A program made the translations under genes and the position numbers. From Bradyrhizobium sp. (lineage in GTDB: Bacteria > Pseudomonadota > Alphaproteobacteria > Rhizobiales > Xanthobacteraceae): a DNA stretch of 62,575 bases. Below the pieces are notes generated by a model. That model was not told where the DNA came from, did no database searches, and saw only the letters and a list, made by a program, of their open reading frames with translations. This document shows positions 35,927-43,873 of the stretch, in pieces. Where the stretch lies: NCBI RefSeq assembly GCF_027307225.1, contig NZ_DAHUXJ010000038.1, positions 1-62,575 of the forward strand, in the 5' to 3' direction. How positions within the stretch are numbered: position 1 is the first letter of the stretch; each line of letters begins with the position of its first letter.

Positions 35927-36133
35927 TTACAGCGTCTCCTGCTTGTGGCCGCATTGCTTGCAGGTGAATTTCGCCCGCGTGACCCCGCGTTCGGCGGAGA
36001 CGCGGTTCGGCGCGCCGCATTTTCCGCAAATCGCCTCGATGCGGGTATTGCCTTCCTTGACGACCAGTGGCTTGCGCGCCATCGCCTCGCGGATCAGGCG
36101 TTCGGCCTCTTCGCGCATTGACTGTTTCGACAC
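35927..36133 (-). CDS. Small zinc-ribbon protein
   Basis: 68 residues from a GTG start at 36133 (an ATG at 36118 is also in frame). Two CxxC pairs are visible: EAICGKCGAPNRVSA and KFTCKQCGHKQETL, spaced as in a zinc ribbon. The N-terminus is a charged helix (REEAERLIREAMARKP). It may be a nucleic-acid-binding or adaptor protein. It lies between the GFA gene and the Rieske/amidohydrolase group, on the same strand. Confidence 0.72.
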   Translation of the reverse strand: MSKQSMREEAERLIREAMARKPLVVKEGNTRIEAICGKCGAPNRVSAERGVTRAKFTCKQCGHKQETL

Positions 36134-36200
36134 CGGCCCGCACCCGTCCTCACCAACGATGCCGGCTTATAGCACGACAACTCTGTCTGAATGCAAAAAG

Positions 36201-36614
36201 TCAGGTCTCCACGATCACGTAATTGTCTTCGACGTGAACCTGAAAGGTCTCGGCGACGTACGGCCCCTTGGCGAGCGTTTCGCCATCTTCAATGACAACC
36301 GGATAGGTTCTGACCTTGACGCGCTGGGGATCGAACCAGGATTGGCCGTTGCGCATATCGAATTCCCAGCCATGCCAGGCACAGCGGAGCAATTCGCCGA
36401 CGCGCGAGCGCTGATAGACCCCGGGTTCCGGCGAGGTCAGCCGCGCCACGCAGGCCGCCTGATCGAGTGGCGCGCCGGCGTGGGGACAGCGATTGAGCAA
36501 CGCGAAGAACTCGCCATTGGCATGGAACACGACCACGCCGCGGCCATCGAGCGTGACCACCTTGTTGCCGCCGGGCGGGATCTCTGACGTGCGGGCGACA
36601 ATGTGACGTGTCAT
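36201..36614 (-). CDS. Rieske 2Fe-2S ferredoxin-like protein
   Basis: Start at 36614; 137 residues. CPHAGAP and CAWHGWEFD give the CxH...CxxH cluster ligands of a Rieske domain. The size and lack of a membrane anchor indicate a soluble ferredoxin that could pass electrons to an oxygenase. It is the last of three same-strand genes after two amidohydrolase-family genes, separated by 22 bases, so it is likely cotranscribed with them. Confidence 0.88.
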   Translation of the reverse strand: MTRHIVARTSEIPPGGNKVVTLDGRGVVVFHANGEFFALLNRCPHAGAPLDQAACVARLTSPEPGVYQRSRVGELLRCAWHGWEFDMRNGQSWFDPQRVKVRTYPVVIEDGETLAKGPYVAETFQVHVEDNYVIVET

Positions 36615-36636
36615 GCCAACTATTCGAAATTTGCGA

Positions 36637-37749
36637 TCAGAGTTTGTAGACGGCGCGGGCATTGGTGTTGAAGATCTTGACCCGTTCCGCCTCGCTGAGC
36701 GGTGTCTTGAACGCGAACCGCGGATCGTCGAAATCCCAATGCGGATAATCCGACGAAAACAGCAGCCGATCGACGCCGACCCATTCGATCAGCGAGCGCA
36801 GATGCCTGGCTTCATCCGGCTCGTCGATCGGTTGGGTGGTGAACCAGAAATGCTCCCGCACATATTCCGACGGACGCCGCTTGAGATGGGGCACCTCGTC
36901 ACGGAATCGTTCGAAATGCTGATCCATCCGCCACATCGTCGATGAGATCCAGCCGAACCCGCCCTCGATGAACACGATCTTCAGCCGCGGGAAGCGCTCC
37001 GGCACGCCTTCGAGCACGAGGCTCGTCAGGGTCGCCGCCATGGTGTGCGCATTCGACTGGTGCTCTTCCGCATAATAAGACGGCCAGCCACCGCCGGCCG
37101 GCGCGTGACCGCCGTAGCCGCCGACATGGATGCCGACCGGCAGGCCCAGTTCCTCCGCACGCGCATAGATCGGCCAATAACGGCGGCGACCGATCGGCTC
37201 GTTTGCCCGCGGCGAGATGTTGATCTGCACATACTGGCCGACCTTGGCGCAGCGATCGATCTCGGCGACAGCTAAATCCGCGCCGTCCTGTCCGACCAGG
37301 ATCGCCGCCTTCAGCCGCGGATCCCTGCTGGTCCAGTGCGCCAATTGCCATTCGTTGATGGCGCGCTGGATCGCGGCGCCGAATTCGAGGTTCTGCTGCG
37401 AGAAGATGAACATGTCGAGCACCTGCAGCAGGCCGAACTCGACATCGAGCGGATCGAGATATTGCTTGCGCATGAAATCGAGATCCGAGCCCGGAGGTCC
37501 GCCGGTCGGCGGCCAGGCATCGCGGCGCGCGATCAACGGCGAGGAGCGCGGATAAGGCGTGGTGCCCATATACGGCGTCAGCAAATGGTCACCGTAGGTC
37601 TTCATGTGCTCCTGCCAGCGCCTGGCGAGGTACGGATTGAGGTCGCTCCTTGCATGCAGGCTCGGATGCACGTCGCAGTCGATGATGCGCAGCCTGGTTT
37701 TCGCGGGCTTTTCCTGATCGAGCAGCGGGCGGTCGATGACATCACTCAT
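36637..37749 (-). CDS. Amidohydrolase-family (ACMSD/gamma-resorcylate-decarboxylase-like) protein
   Basis: The ATG at 37749 is preferred over 37761 because GGAGG sits five bases before it; 370 residues. Family marks: RIIDCDVHPSLHARSDL (DxH metal motif), GLPVGIHVGGYGGHAP, KIVFIEGGFGWISSTMWRMD and LLFSSDYPHWDFDDPRFAF (catalytic Asp). Proteins of this group decarboxylate or hydrolyse aromatic acids through a divalent metal. The similar gene upstream is a paralogue of the same family; together with a Rieske protein the set suggests aromatic-acid breakdown. Confidence 0.9.
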   Translation of the reverse strand: MSDVIDRPLLDQEKPAKTRLRIIDCDVHPSLHARSDLNPYLARRWQEHMKTYGDHLLTPYMGTTPYPRSSPLIARRDAWPPTGGPPGSDLDFMRKQYLDPLDVEFGLLQVLDMFIFSQQNLEFGAAIQRAINEWQLAHWTSRDPRLKAAILVGQDGADLAVAEIDRCAKVGQYVQINISPRANEPIGRRRYWPIYARAEELGLPVGIHVGGYGGHAPAGGGWPSYYAEEHQSNAHTMAATLTSLVLEGVPERFPRLKIVFIEGGFGWISSTMWRMDQHFERFRDEVPHLKRRPSEYVREHFWFTTQPIDEPDEARHLRSLIEWVGVDRLLFSSDYPHWDFDDPRFAFKTPLSEAERVKIFNTNARAVYKL

Positions 37750-37772
37750 GCGATCCTCCATCGTCTATTTCT

Positions 37773-37842
37773 GGATCATGATCTTATCGGAAAACCGGTT
37801 CCGACTTTGCGCTAACGCGGCCCTCCGGGTCCGGATCATGAT
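37773..37842. repeat. Dispersed palindromic repeat (GATCATGATC family)
   Basis: Ends GGATCATGATC and GGATCATGATG with inner GGAAAACCGGTTCC. Same family as 9238-9313. It lies between the two amidohydrolase genes, so their cotranscription is not certain. Confidence 0.75.
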
Positions 37843-37847
37843 GTGAC

Positions 37848-38909
37848 TTAAGCGGCGAGCGAAAGCCGCGGAAAGGTTTCAAGCGGATTTTCCGCGCACA
37901 TGCGCGAGACGATACCGGGCGGCAGATGCGGCGGGATGGCGTCATCACCGTCGAATTGCCAGTGCGGATAGTCGGACGCAAACAGGAACATCTTGTCGGA
38001 TCCGATCATCTCGATGATGTCGGCGACACCGGCCGCATCGGGCGGCGCATCGAACGGCTGAATGGTGAGGCGAACATGGTCGCGCATGATCGCGGCCGGC
38101 TCGCGATCGACCCACGGCACCTCGACGCGAACGCCTCGCCAGGTCTTGTTGGCGCGCCACATGAAAGCCGGCAGCCAGGTGACGCCGGATTCCATCAGCA
38201 CGACCTTGAGCTTTGGAAATTTCAGGAACACGCCCTCATAGATCAGGCTGAGCACCTGGGACTGAAACGCCTGCGCTTCGGCGAGGTAATATTCGTAGCG
38301 GTACGAGGGCCAGCCGACCGAGCTCGGCGCCTGCCGGTAGGCGCTGCCGGCATGGATGGCGAGCGGCAGATGATGCCTCTCGGCGGCCTGCCACACCGGC
38401 CAATAATGCCGCCGGCCGAGCAGGCTCTCGCCCTGCGCCAGCACCAGAACCGAAACGAATCGCTTGTCGGGCGCGCGGCGTTCGATCTCCTCGATCGCAA
38501 GGTCCGGCGCCTGCCACGGAATCACGATCGAGGCGCGCAGGCGGGAATCGCGATCCAGCCACTCGGCTGCGATCCAGTCGTTGATCGCCTTGCAGAAGGC
38601 AGACGCCATGTAGGGATCGTAAACGGCCTGCGCGCCATAGAGCACATTGCAGATGGCGTGGCTCGAGCCAAGTTGGTCGAACGCGCCGCGCTGAACCATC
38701 GCCAGATCGCTGCCGGGCTTGCCTTTCGCAGGCCGCCAGTCGGAGCGGCCGGAGAGCGGCATATGCGGCGGATAGCTGTTGAGATCGAGCCCGTCGATCG
38801 CCCGGCTCACCACCTGCTCTTTCCAGTGATCGTCGAGATAGGGCAACAGCGTGGTGCGCGTCCCGCCTATGGCTGGATGGATATCGCAGTCGATCCGCGT
38901 CGCCGCCAT
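37848..38909 (-). CDS. Amidohydrolase-family protein (second paralogue)
   Basis: 353 residues. TRIDCDIHPAIGGTRTTLL gives the DxH metal site; HLPLAIHAGSAYRQAPSSV holds a metal-binding His, KVVLMESGVTWLPAFMWRAN follows, and FLFASDYPHWQFDGDD gives the catalytic Asp. It shares its layout with the next gene but is clearly divergent, so the pair is an old duplication or two substrate variants. It heads the group ending with the Rieske gene. The upstream 320 bases contain the FAD-oxidase remnant and half a hairpin element. Confidence 0.9.
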   Translation of the reverse strand: MAATRIDCDIHPAIGGTRTTLLPYLDDHWKEQVVSRAIDGLDLNSYPPHMPLSGRSDWRPAKGKPGSDLAMVQRGAFDQLGSSHAICNVLYGAQAVYDPYMASAFCKAINDWIAAEWLDRDSRLRASIVIPWQAPDLAIEEIERRAPDKRFVSVLVLAQGESLLGRRHYWPVWQAAERHHLPLAIHAGSAYRQAPSSVGWPSYRYEYYLAEAQAFQSQVLSLIYEGVFLKFPKLKVVLMESGVTWLPAFMWRANKTWRGVRVEVPWVDREPAAIMRDHVRLTIQPFDAPPDAAGVADIIEMIGSDKMFLFASDYPHWQFDGDDAIPPHLPPGIVSRMCAENPLETFPRLSLAA

Positions 38910-38989
38910 GTTCCGTCCCTTGACCGCGTTTTGCGGGCCGGCGCGACTGGCCCGCGATTTGCGATCAAGTGCAATTTGGGCACGGCCTT

Positions 38990-39015
38990 CGTGAATGTCA
39001 AATCCACCGCACTAT
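38990..39015. repeat. Half of a paired-hairpin element at the end of a gene remnant
   Basis: GTGAATGTCAAATCCACCGC followed by ACTA matches one arm of a hairpin foot (compare 10727-10750). The opposite arm and the partner hairpin are absent. Its last bases (CTA) supply the TAG stop of the oxidase remnant on the minus strand. Confidence 0.65.
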
Positions 39016-39110
39016 CCCCGTGTCATCCGGCCGCGATTGAGAATGCCCTTGGGGTCGAAGCTTTGCGATCGCGCGGTCCGCCTTTGCCGCCATGCCGCTG
39101 AAAGGGCTTG
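39012..39110 (-). pseudogene. C-terminal remnant of a GlcD/FAD-linked oxidase gene
   Basis: The frame ends SFDPKGILNRGRMTRG and stops at TAG (39012-39014). FDPKGILNxGxM is the usual C-terminus of GlcD/D-lactate-dehydrogenase-like FAD oxidases. Upstream the frame becomes unrelated within about 20 residues, so only the last part survives. It lies at the left edge of the decayed island. Confidence 0.5.
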
Positions 39111-39233
39111 AACGCTCGGGGGAGCGAGTGAAGCACCTATCACGCCGTTGATACCGGCTGGACGACACTGGCGAAGGCGCACCAGTTATGCCTTCGGAAG
39201 ATGTCGGACAAATCGCGTGCCGGTTTTCGCCTA

Positions 39234-40562
39234 TCAAGGTGACGATGTCGGCTTGGTCCAAGCGGCAACGAGCTGCTTCCACGACAATATCAGATAGACG
39301 ACAAATCCGATAACCGGCAGCGAGCGCCAGAGGACGTCGTGGAGCACCACCCCGAGGTAGACGCTGATGACCAGCCCGATGATGAAAGCCCACATGGCAC
39401 GCCAGTTAACCGCCTGTGCATCGGCAACTCGCCCTTCGTAATGTCCCCGATGAAGCAGGAAGTAGTCGCCGATCATGATTCCGGGAATGAGCGGAATGGC
39501 ATAGGCGATATATCCGAGAAAATGCAGAAAACTCTTTAGAACCCCTTCTGTAAGGCCATAATAGGCAAGGATCGCGGCGCCCACGGCGACAATGATGCAG
39601 GCATAGAGGCGCGGAATGCTGAGCGCTGTGCGGATGCCGACGCTGGCGCTGTAGCCGCCGTTCACTTCGTGCGGGAAACCCTGCACGAAGATCGCCAGGG
39701 CGCCCAGCGATGCGAGGCCGATCGTGCTGAACGCATGCGCCATCTGCGCCGTACCGACGGCGGCTCCTATGATAATTCCAAGCAAGTTGAAGCCGAGGTT
39801 ACCAACGATAAATTCGGCAATCGTGGTGGTGTAGACGGCGGCCGAACTCTTCGCAAAGCGGGTGATGTCAGGTGACGTGGTTGCACCGGTGAGCCACTTC
39901 GCGGCTCCCAAGCCAACCATCGTGGCAAACCCGGCCTTGCCGAGTTCCACCGGCGTTCCATTGATGATATTACTGAGGCCGCCGGCGTGGTTGACCGCCG
40001 CGACGACGGCGATGAGCACGGCGACGAGCATCACCGGCACGCTGATCCTCGAGACCCATAAAAGGCCTTTCGCAAATCCACTCGCGTTGAGATACGCATA
40101 AATTGCGCTCAACACGACGACGTAAAAAAGCCACCATCCGGGGGTGTGACCGGGCAATACGTCTGCCGTGATGGCCGTGCTGTAACCGACAAACCCCGTC
40201 CAGACGACGCCGAGAACCAACGACGGGACGCGGCAGCCCTCGCGGCCGAAGACCATGAGCGTGGCCAGCGGCGTCGTGAGCCCCTCGCGCTGGCCAATCA
40301 GTCCGACGAGGATTGAGGTCACACTAATGATGATGGACGAAATCGCCGAGACGGCCACCGCCGTCCAGAAATGAAAAAACAGACCAAGCGACATGCCAAA
40401 CAGCAAATCAGTAGCGGAGACCGTAAAGCCCATCCGCACAATCGTCACGCTTAGCGTCGATCGTTGTTCCTGTTTCGGCAGCTCAACATTGGCATGATCT
40501 TCGGTTGCAGCGACTGCCCCGCGCGCGTTGGGATATTCAGTAAGGTTCTGCGCTCTGCTCAT
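39234..40562 (-). CDS. codB: Cytosine/purine permease (NCS1, CodB-like)
   Basis: 442 residues with about twelve membrane segments. Start at 40562 with AGGGAAG upstream. N-terminal LSVTIVRMGFTVSATDLLFG and LATLMVFGREGCRVPSLVLG match the NCS1 CodB branch, as do AAKWLTGATTSPDITRFAKS and PLIPGIMIGDYFLLHRGHY. NCS1 carriers import nucleobases or allantoin with H+ or Na+. It is the only intact gene inside the decayed region beside tRNA-Val and is flanked by fragments of other genes, so it may be cargo or an ancestral gene spared by decay. Confidence 0.85.
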   Translation of the reverse strand: MSRAQNLTEYPNARGAVAATEDHANVELPKQEQRSTLSVTIVRMGFTVSATDLLFGMSLGLFFHFWTAVAVSAISSIIISVTSILVGLIGQREGLTTPLATLMVFGREGCRVPSLVLGVVWTGFVGYSTAITADVLPGHTPGWWLFYVVVLSAIYAYLNASGFAKGLLWVSRISVPVMLVAVLIAVVAAVNHAGGLSNIINGTPVELGKAGFATMVGLGAAKWLTGATTSPDITRFAKSSAAVYTTTIAEFIVGNLGFNLLGIIIGAAVGTAQMAHAFSTIGLASLGALAIFVQGFPHEVNGGYSASVGIRTALSIPRLYACIIVAVGAAILAYYGLTEGVLKSFLHFLGYIAYAIPLIPGIMIGDYFLLHRGHYEGRVADAQAVNWRAMWAFIIGLVISVYLGVVLHDVLWRSLPVIGFVVYLILSWKQLVAAWTKPTSSP

Positions 40563-40633
40563 TATTATCTTCCCTAGACACCAAGGGACCCGCTTAATGG
40601 GGACGATCCGGTCTACGTACCAAGCGACATGAT

Positions 40634-40799
40634 CTAGTGCGGCGAATTTGAAGTTCCTATCAGTTTCGCGGTAACCTCATCATAGGAACTTCAAATTCAA
40701 AGCCGCACTAGAATCAATAAGTTGCTAGAGCTCCTTTGATTCCGAAGTTCGCATCGGAGGGGCCGCAATAGCTTGCGAACTTCGGAATCGGAGCTCTAG
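40634..40799. mobile_element. Paired-hairpin CTAG element, copy 4 (class C)
   Basis: Hairpins 40634-40711 (CTAGTGC feet) and 40725-40799 with a 13-base spacer. Hairpin 2 reads CTAGAGCTCC...GGAGCTCTAG instead of the usual CTAGTGCTCC...GGAGCACTAG: a T-to-A change on the left is matched by A-to-T on the right, so pairing is kept. Closely related to copy 1 (inner TTGAAGTTCCTATC and TTCCGAAGTTCG). Confidence 0.92.
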
Positions 40800-40987
40800 T
40801 CTGTATCGCAGGGTAATGAGGCAAGCAATGGCTGGTGCCGTCCGCGCGGCACCACCTTGATGCCCTGCTTGGCCCCTCCCTCCGCCGGGCTTGGGAATCT
40901 CACTCCGCGTACCGGCCGCGGTTGGTAGCGGCCTCCCAACGGTTCTTCTCTGATGCGCAGCCAATGCTCCTTCAGGTATGTCGATCA
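40796..40987 (-). pseudogene. Fragment of a group II intron reverse transcriptase (LtrA-like)
   Basis: One minus-strand frame reads LKEHWLRIREEPLGGRYQPR then PVRGV; shifting frame continues EIPKPGGG. LKEHWPxIRExLLxGxYxPxPVRRVxIPKPxGG is the N-terminal hallmark of group II intron reverse transcriptases. Only about 50 residues remain, with a frameshift, and the stop is the CTAG of copy 4. No intron RNA domains are visible. Confidence 0.72.
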
Positions 40988-41149
40988 GCTCGCCAAATTG
41001 CGATTTGCGATGCTCCAACGCGCGATGGCGCGCGCGGAGGTTCAAGCAGTGCGTGATGACGCCGCATATGCAGCGAGGCCTTGTCCGCTACCGACCGGCT
41101 GAATGGAGCCGAGTCTCCCTTTATTGCAGTTGGTGAGTTTCGAACGTGA

Positions 41150-41433
41150 ATTGCACTTTCAACACCGGGCCGCCATTGTCGCGATCCTCGACAGCGAGAG
41201 CGCAAGGGATGGGATCGGGCGCGCGAACTCGCCGGTCTTGGTGACGAAGTCACGCCGCACACTCTCAAGCACACCTGCATCACGTAGTTGCTTCAGAACG
41301 GCGTACCGATCTCGCGGGCTTCGTCGGCACGTCAGAGAAGGTCGTTCGCGACACGTATGGTCATCATTCGCCTGATCACCTGAACGCTGCACGAACGGGA
41401 TTCTCTGGGCGAAGCTTGGGCGCGAGAAAATAA
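41150..41433 (+). pseudogene. Decayed tyrosine recombinase (integrase), C-terminal part
   Basis: Two successive frames give WDRARELAGLGDEVTPHTLK then HTCIT, a stop, LLQNGVPI, then after a frame change AGFVGTSEKVVRDTYGHHSP followed by DHLNAARTGFSGR. HTLKHT corresponds to the HxxRH region and DTYGHHSPDH carries the catalytic Tyr. At least one nonsense codon and one frameshift disrupt it. It ends 38 bases from the 3' end of tRNA-Val, the classic place for an integrase. Confidence 0.82.
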
Positions 41434-41470
41434 GGAGAACGAATGAAACGGACTAAGCCATTGAAAGGAA

Positions 41471-41545
41471 TGGTGGGCACGACAGGGATCGAACCTGTGA
41501 CCCCTACCATGTCAAGGTAGTGCTCTCCCGCTGAGCTACGTGCCC
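41471..41545 (-). tRNA. tRNA-Val (GAC)
   Basis: On the minus strand: 7-bp acceptor GGGCACG/CGTGCCC, D arm AGCTCAGCGGGAGAGC, anticodon stem CTACC/GGTAG around loop TTGACAT (anticodon GAC), T arm CAGGTTCGATCCCTG and an encoded CCA end. All invariant positions fit. It lies between the integrase remnant and cpdR. Confidence 0.97.
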
Positions 41546-41641
41546 TAAGGTCTTAAGTCTCGGGTCGGGTCCGTATATCGGCTCCCACGCGGGCAGGCAA
41601 GGTGAGAGGCCCGCGTTTTCGAGCCCTTCCGAGGGGGCCGG

Positions 41642-42001
41642 TCAGGCCGCCAGCATCTTGTTAACTTCGCTGACCAGTTCGCGCAGGTGGACCGGCTTCG
41701 ACAGCACCTTGGCATTCTTGGGCGCCTCGGAGTCCGCATTCAGCGCGACCGCGGCAAAGCCGGTGATGAACATGATCTTGATGTCGGGATCGAGTTCCGA
41801 GGCGCGGCGCGCCAGCTCAATGCCGTCCATTTCCGGCATCACGATGTCGGTGAGCAGCATCTCGAACGGCTCCTCCCGCAACCGCTGATAGGCCGACATG
41901 CCGTTGTCGTGCGGCGAAACCTGAAAACCGGCGTTTTCCAGCGCCTTGACCAGAAAGCGGCGCATGTCGTTGTCGTCTTCGGCGAGCAGGATCTTGTGCA
42001 T
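41642..42001 (-). CDS. cpdR: CpdR-type single-domain response regulator
   Basis: 119 residues, a receiver domain only: KILLAEDDNDMRRFLVKALE (acidic pair), phosphoacceptor Asp52 in LLTDIVMPEMDG, Thr in IMFITGF and Lys in VLSKPVHLRELV. The length and sequence are those of CpdR, which in alphaproteobacteria works with ClpXP to degrade CtrA and PdeA when unphosphorylated, controlled by the CckA-ChpT relay. It is next to tRNA-Val and divergent from the formylglutamate amidohydrolase gene; the shared upstream region contains a decayed hairpin element. Confidence 0.92.
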   Translation of the reverse strand: MHKILLAEDDNDMRRFLVKALENAGFQVSPHDNGMSAYQRLREEPFEMLLTDIVMPEMDGIELARRASELDPDIKIMFITGFAAVALNADSEAPKNAKVLSKPVHLRELVSEVNKMLAA

Positions 42002-42085
42002 GGCAGGAATCGTCGAATCCCGATTGGAGGATCAGTCAGTCCACTAAGCCCGACAGAGAGTAAATTTCGGGTGAAAGAACGGCGG

Positions 42086-42252
42086 CCGGTGTCCTGGTTC
42101 TGACATTCGTATCTTGTCGCAGAGGGTTCGTTTACGAATGCCAGAACCAGAGGACACCGGCCAACTATGGTTTTCCAGTGGAGTATGGTTTTGGCATTCG
42201 CTGGACGAATTCGCGGCAAACTGAGCAGCGAATGCCAAAACCGCTCCACTGG
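42086..42252. mobile_element. Paired-hairpin CTAG element, copy 5 (decayed feet)
   Basis: Hairpins 42086-42160 and 42175-42252. Feet now read CCGGTGT...ACACCGG and CCAGTGG...CCACTGG, each derivable from CTAG by transitions, with the inner stems still paired (CTGACATTCGTATC and TTTGGCATTCGCTG). The two feet belong to different classes (T and G), the only mixed case. Lies between cpdR and the amidohydrolase gene. Confidence 0.88.
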
Positions 42253-42463
42253 CGCCGTCTCACACCACTATTTCTCGCCCGGATCGCGTCGCGAATCAAT
42301 CAAAGCCGTTGGTCGCCGCCGCAAGCCTTTCGTTTAGACGGATTTGGAGTTTTTTCGCTTGGCAGAGCGGCTGCGATTACCGACAATGAGGCCTGCAAAG
42401 CCGCGCTTTCCGGCAAAAATAATGGTTCTTCCAAAGCGCGGAAGCGAGGGACGGCGCCGTACG

Positions 42464-43351
42464 ATGACCCAGCTTGACGAAGAATTGCCGCCGCCGTTCG
42501 AGATTGTCGAACCGGCTGCCTGGCGGGCGCCCATCATCTTCAATTCGCCGCATTCCGGCTCGGTTTACCCAGCCGAATTCCTGAAGATGTCGCGGATCGA
42601 TCTGATCGGACTGCGCCGCTCGGAAGACTCGTTCATGGACGAACTGATCGCGGGCCTGAGCGGTCTCGGTTTTCCGACCGTGAGCGTCAACTTTCCGCGC
42701 TCCTATATCGACGTCAACCGCGAGCCCTATGAACTCGATCCGCGGATGTTTTCCGGACGGCTGCCGAGCTTTGCCAATACGCGCTCGATGCGGGTGGCCG
42801 GCGGGCTCGGCACCATTCCGCGGGTGGTCGGCGACGGGCAGGAAATCTACGGCGAACGCATTGCGGTGGACGATGCGCTGGCCAGGATCGAAACGCTCTA
42901 CAAGCCCTATCACCGCGCGCTTCGCCGCCTGATCAACAAGGCCCATCGCAGCTTCGGCACGGTTGTTGTCGTCGATTGCCACTCGATGCCCTCGGTCGGC
43001 GTGTCGCGCGAGGAACCGCGGCGGCCGGACGTCGTGATCGGCGACCGCTACGGCACCAGTTGTGCGCCGATCCTCGCCGACAAGGTCGAGGAAACCATGG
43101 TGCGGCTCGGCTATTCGGTCGGGCGGAACAAGCCCTACGCGGGAGGCTTCATCACCGAACATTACGGCAACCCGGCCTCCGGATTGCACACCATCCAGCT
43201 TGAGCTCAACCGCGCCGTCTACATGGATGAGCGGCGGCGAACGCGCGGCGAGCGGTTTGCACAGCTGGCGAACGATTTCACCGTGTTGGCCGAGGTGCTC
43301 GCATCGATTCCGCTTGACGGACTTGAGCCGTTCCAGACCGCGGCGGAATGA
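42464..43351 (+). CDS. N-formylglutamate amidohydrolase-family protein
   Basis: The start at 42464 (MTQLDEELPPPFEIVEPAAW) follows GCGAGGGACGG; 295 residues. IIFNSPHSGSVYPAEFL, VNREPYELDPRMF, VVVDCHSMPSVG and GGFITEHYGNPASGLHTIQL are marks of the HutG-like (FGase) family, metal-dependent hydrolases releasing formate from N-formyl-L-glutamate in histidine breakdown. No other hut gene is adjacent, so the exact substrate remains open. Confidence 0.9.
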   Translation: MTQLDEELPPPFEIVEPAAWRAPIIFNSPHSGSVYPAEFLKMSRIDLIGLRRSEDSFMDELIAGLSGLGFPTVSVNFPRSYIDVNREPYELDPRMFSGRLPSFANTRSMRVAGGLGTIPRVVGDGQEIYGERIAVDDALARIETLYKPYHRALRRLINKAHRSFGTVVVVDCHSMPSVGVSREEPRRPDVVIGDRYGTSCAPILADKVEETMVRLGYSVGRNKPYAGGFITEHYGNPASGLHTIQLELNRAVYMDERRRTRGERFAQLANDFTVLAEVLASIPLDGLEPFQTAAE

Positions 43352-43421
43352 GCGCCATCATCGTGGGCGGAACGATCGCGCCAGACGGCACTCCGACAAT
43401 TCGCAGAGATGACAGTTCCAA

Positions 43422-43453
43422 GAAAAAAGGGCCGCTTGAATGAACAAGCGGCC
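43422..43453 (-). terminator. Rho-independent terminator of the small RNA
   Basis: Minus strand: GGGCCGCTTG, loop TTCATT, CAAGCGGCCC, then six T residues at 43427-43422. A perfect 10-bp stem with a U-run. Confidence 0.9.
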
Positions 43454-43511
43454 CAAGTCTAGGGAGGAAACGCCCAAGGAGGGCAGGCGGTAACGCGAGG
43501 CGCTACCGCAC
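43422..43511 (-). ncRNA. Small RNA of the mmgR/suhB type
   Basis: The minus strand holds a short transcript unit: a possible -35 CTTGCA (43542-43547), 18 bases, a -10 CATATT (43518-43523), then a G-rich start near 43511. The body contains CCTTGGGCGTTTCCTCCC, the conserved single-stranded block I recall for the rhizobial mmgR/suhB RNAs, and it ends in a terminator hairpin. It reads away from the inositol monophosphatase gene (suhB-like) 360 bases to the right. Family assignment is from memory. Confidence 0.75.
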
Positions 43512-43541
43512 CGCACCAATATGCGGCCGCGGTGCACAAAA

Positions 43542-43547
43542 TGCAAG
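43542..43547 (-). promoter_or_regulatory. Candidate promoter of the small RNA (-35; -10 at 43518-43523)
   Basis: CTTGCA, an 18-base spacer and CATATT match the alphaproteobacterial sigma-70 consensus (CTTGAC/CTATAT) fairly well, placing transcription start near 43511. The nearest matching terminator is about 60 bases further on. Confidence 0.55.
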
Positions 43548-43873
43548 GGTTTTCGAATTATTTCCGGTGCATATCCGTCCGCTGTGGCCTGAAATCCCCA
43601 GCAGGCCAATTCCCATAATTAAGCACGTAATATCAATAGCTTATAACGGGAGCGCAGCCTTTTGGCCGCTGAGTCGTCCACCGCTTATTATTTTCTCTCG
43701 GTTTCGTGATCCCTTGCACTCATTGGAAATTTACCTCTCGTCGCAGACTGATTCGTCGGGCCCAAAACGAGCCTCGCCCACCAATTAACCTTGTGTCGGC
43801 GATGCGGAAGTCACCGGATTGCGCTAGGCAAAGGCGCCCGCATTCTGCGACTGGCGTAGGCTAGGGAACACCC
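43548..43873. other. Intergenic region upstream of the inositol monophosphatase gene
   Basis: About 325 bases, AT-richer than the surroundings in its middle (43610-43720). I see no gene, no repeat and no confident promoter; the promoter of the downstream gene is probably here. Confidence 0.4.

Noticed and set aside
36320..36340. Possible copy of the tRNA T-arm (GGGATCGAACC) in the Rieske gene, considered as an att site
   Set aside because: Only about 11 bases match, inside a conserved coding sequence; this is chance.
40972..41375. Short frames in both directions between the RT fragment and tRNA-Val
   Set aside because: They are better explained as frameshifted pieces of an integrase and an intron reverse transcriptase; no intact small gene is supported.
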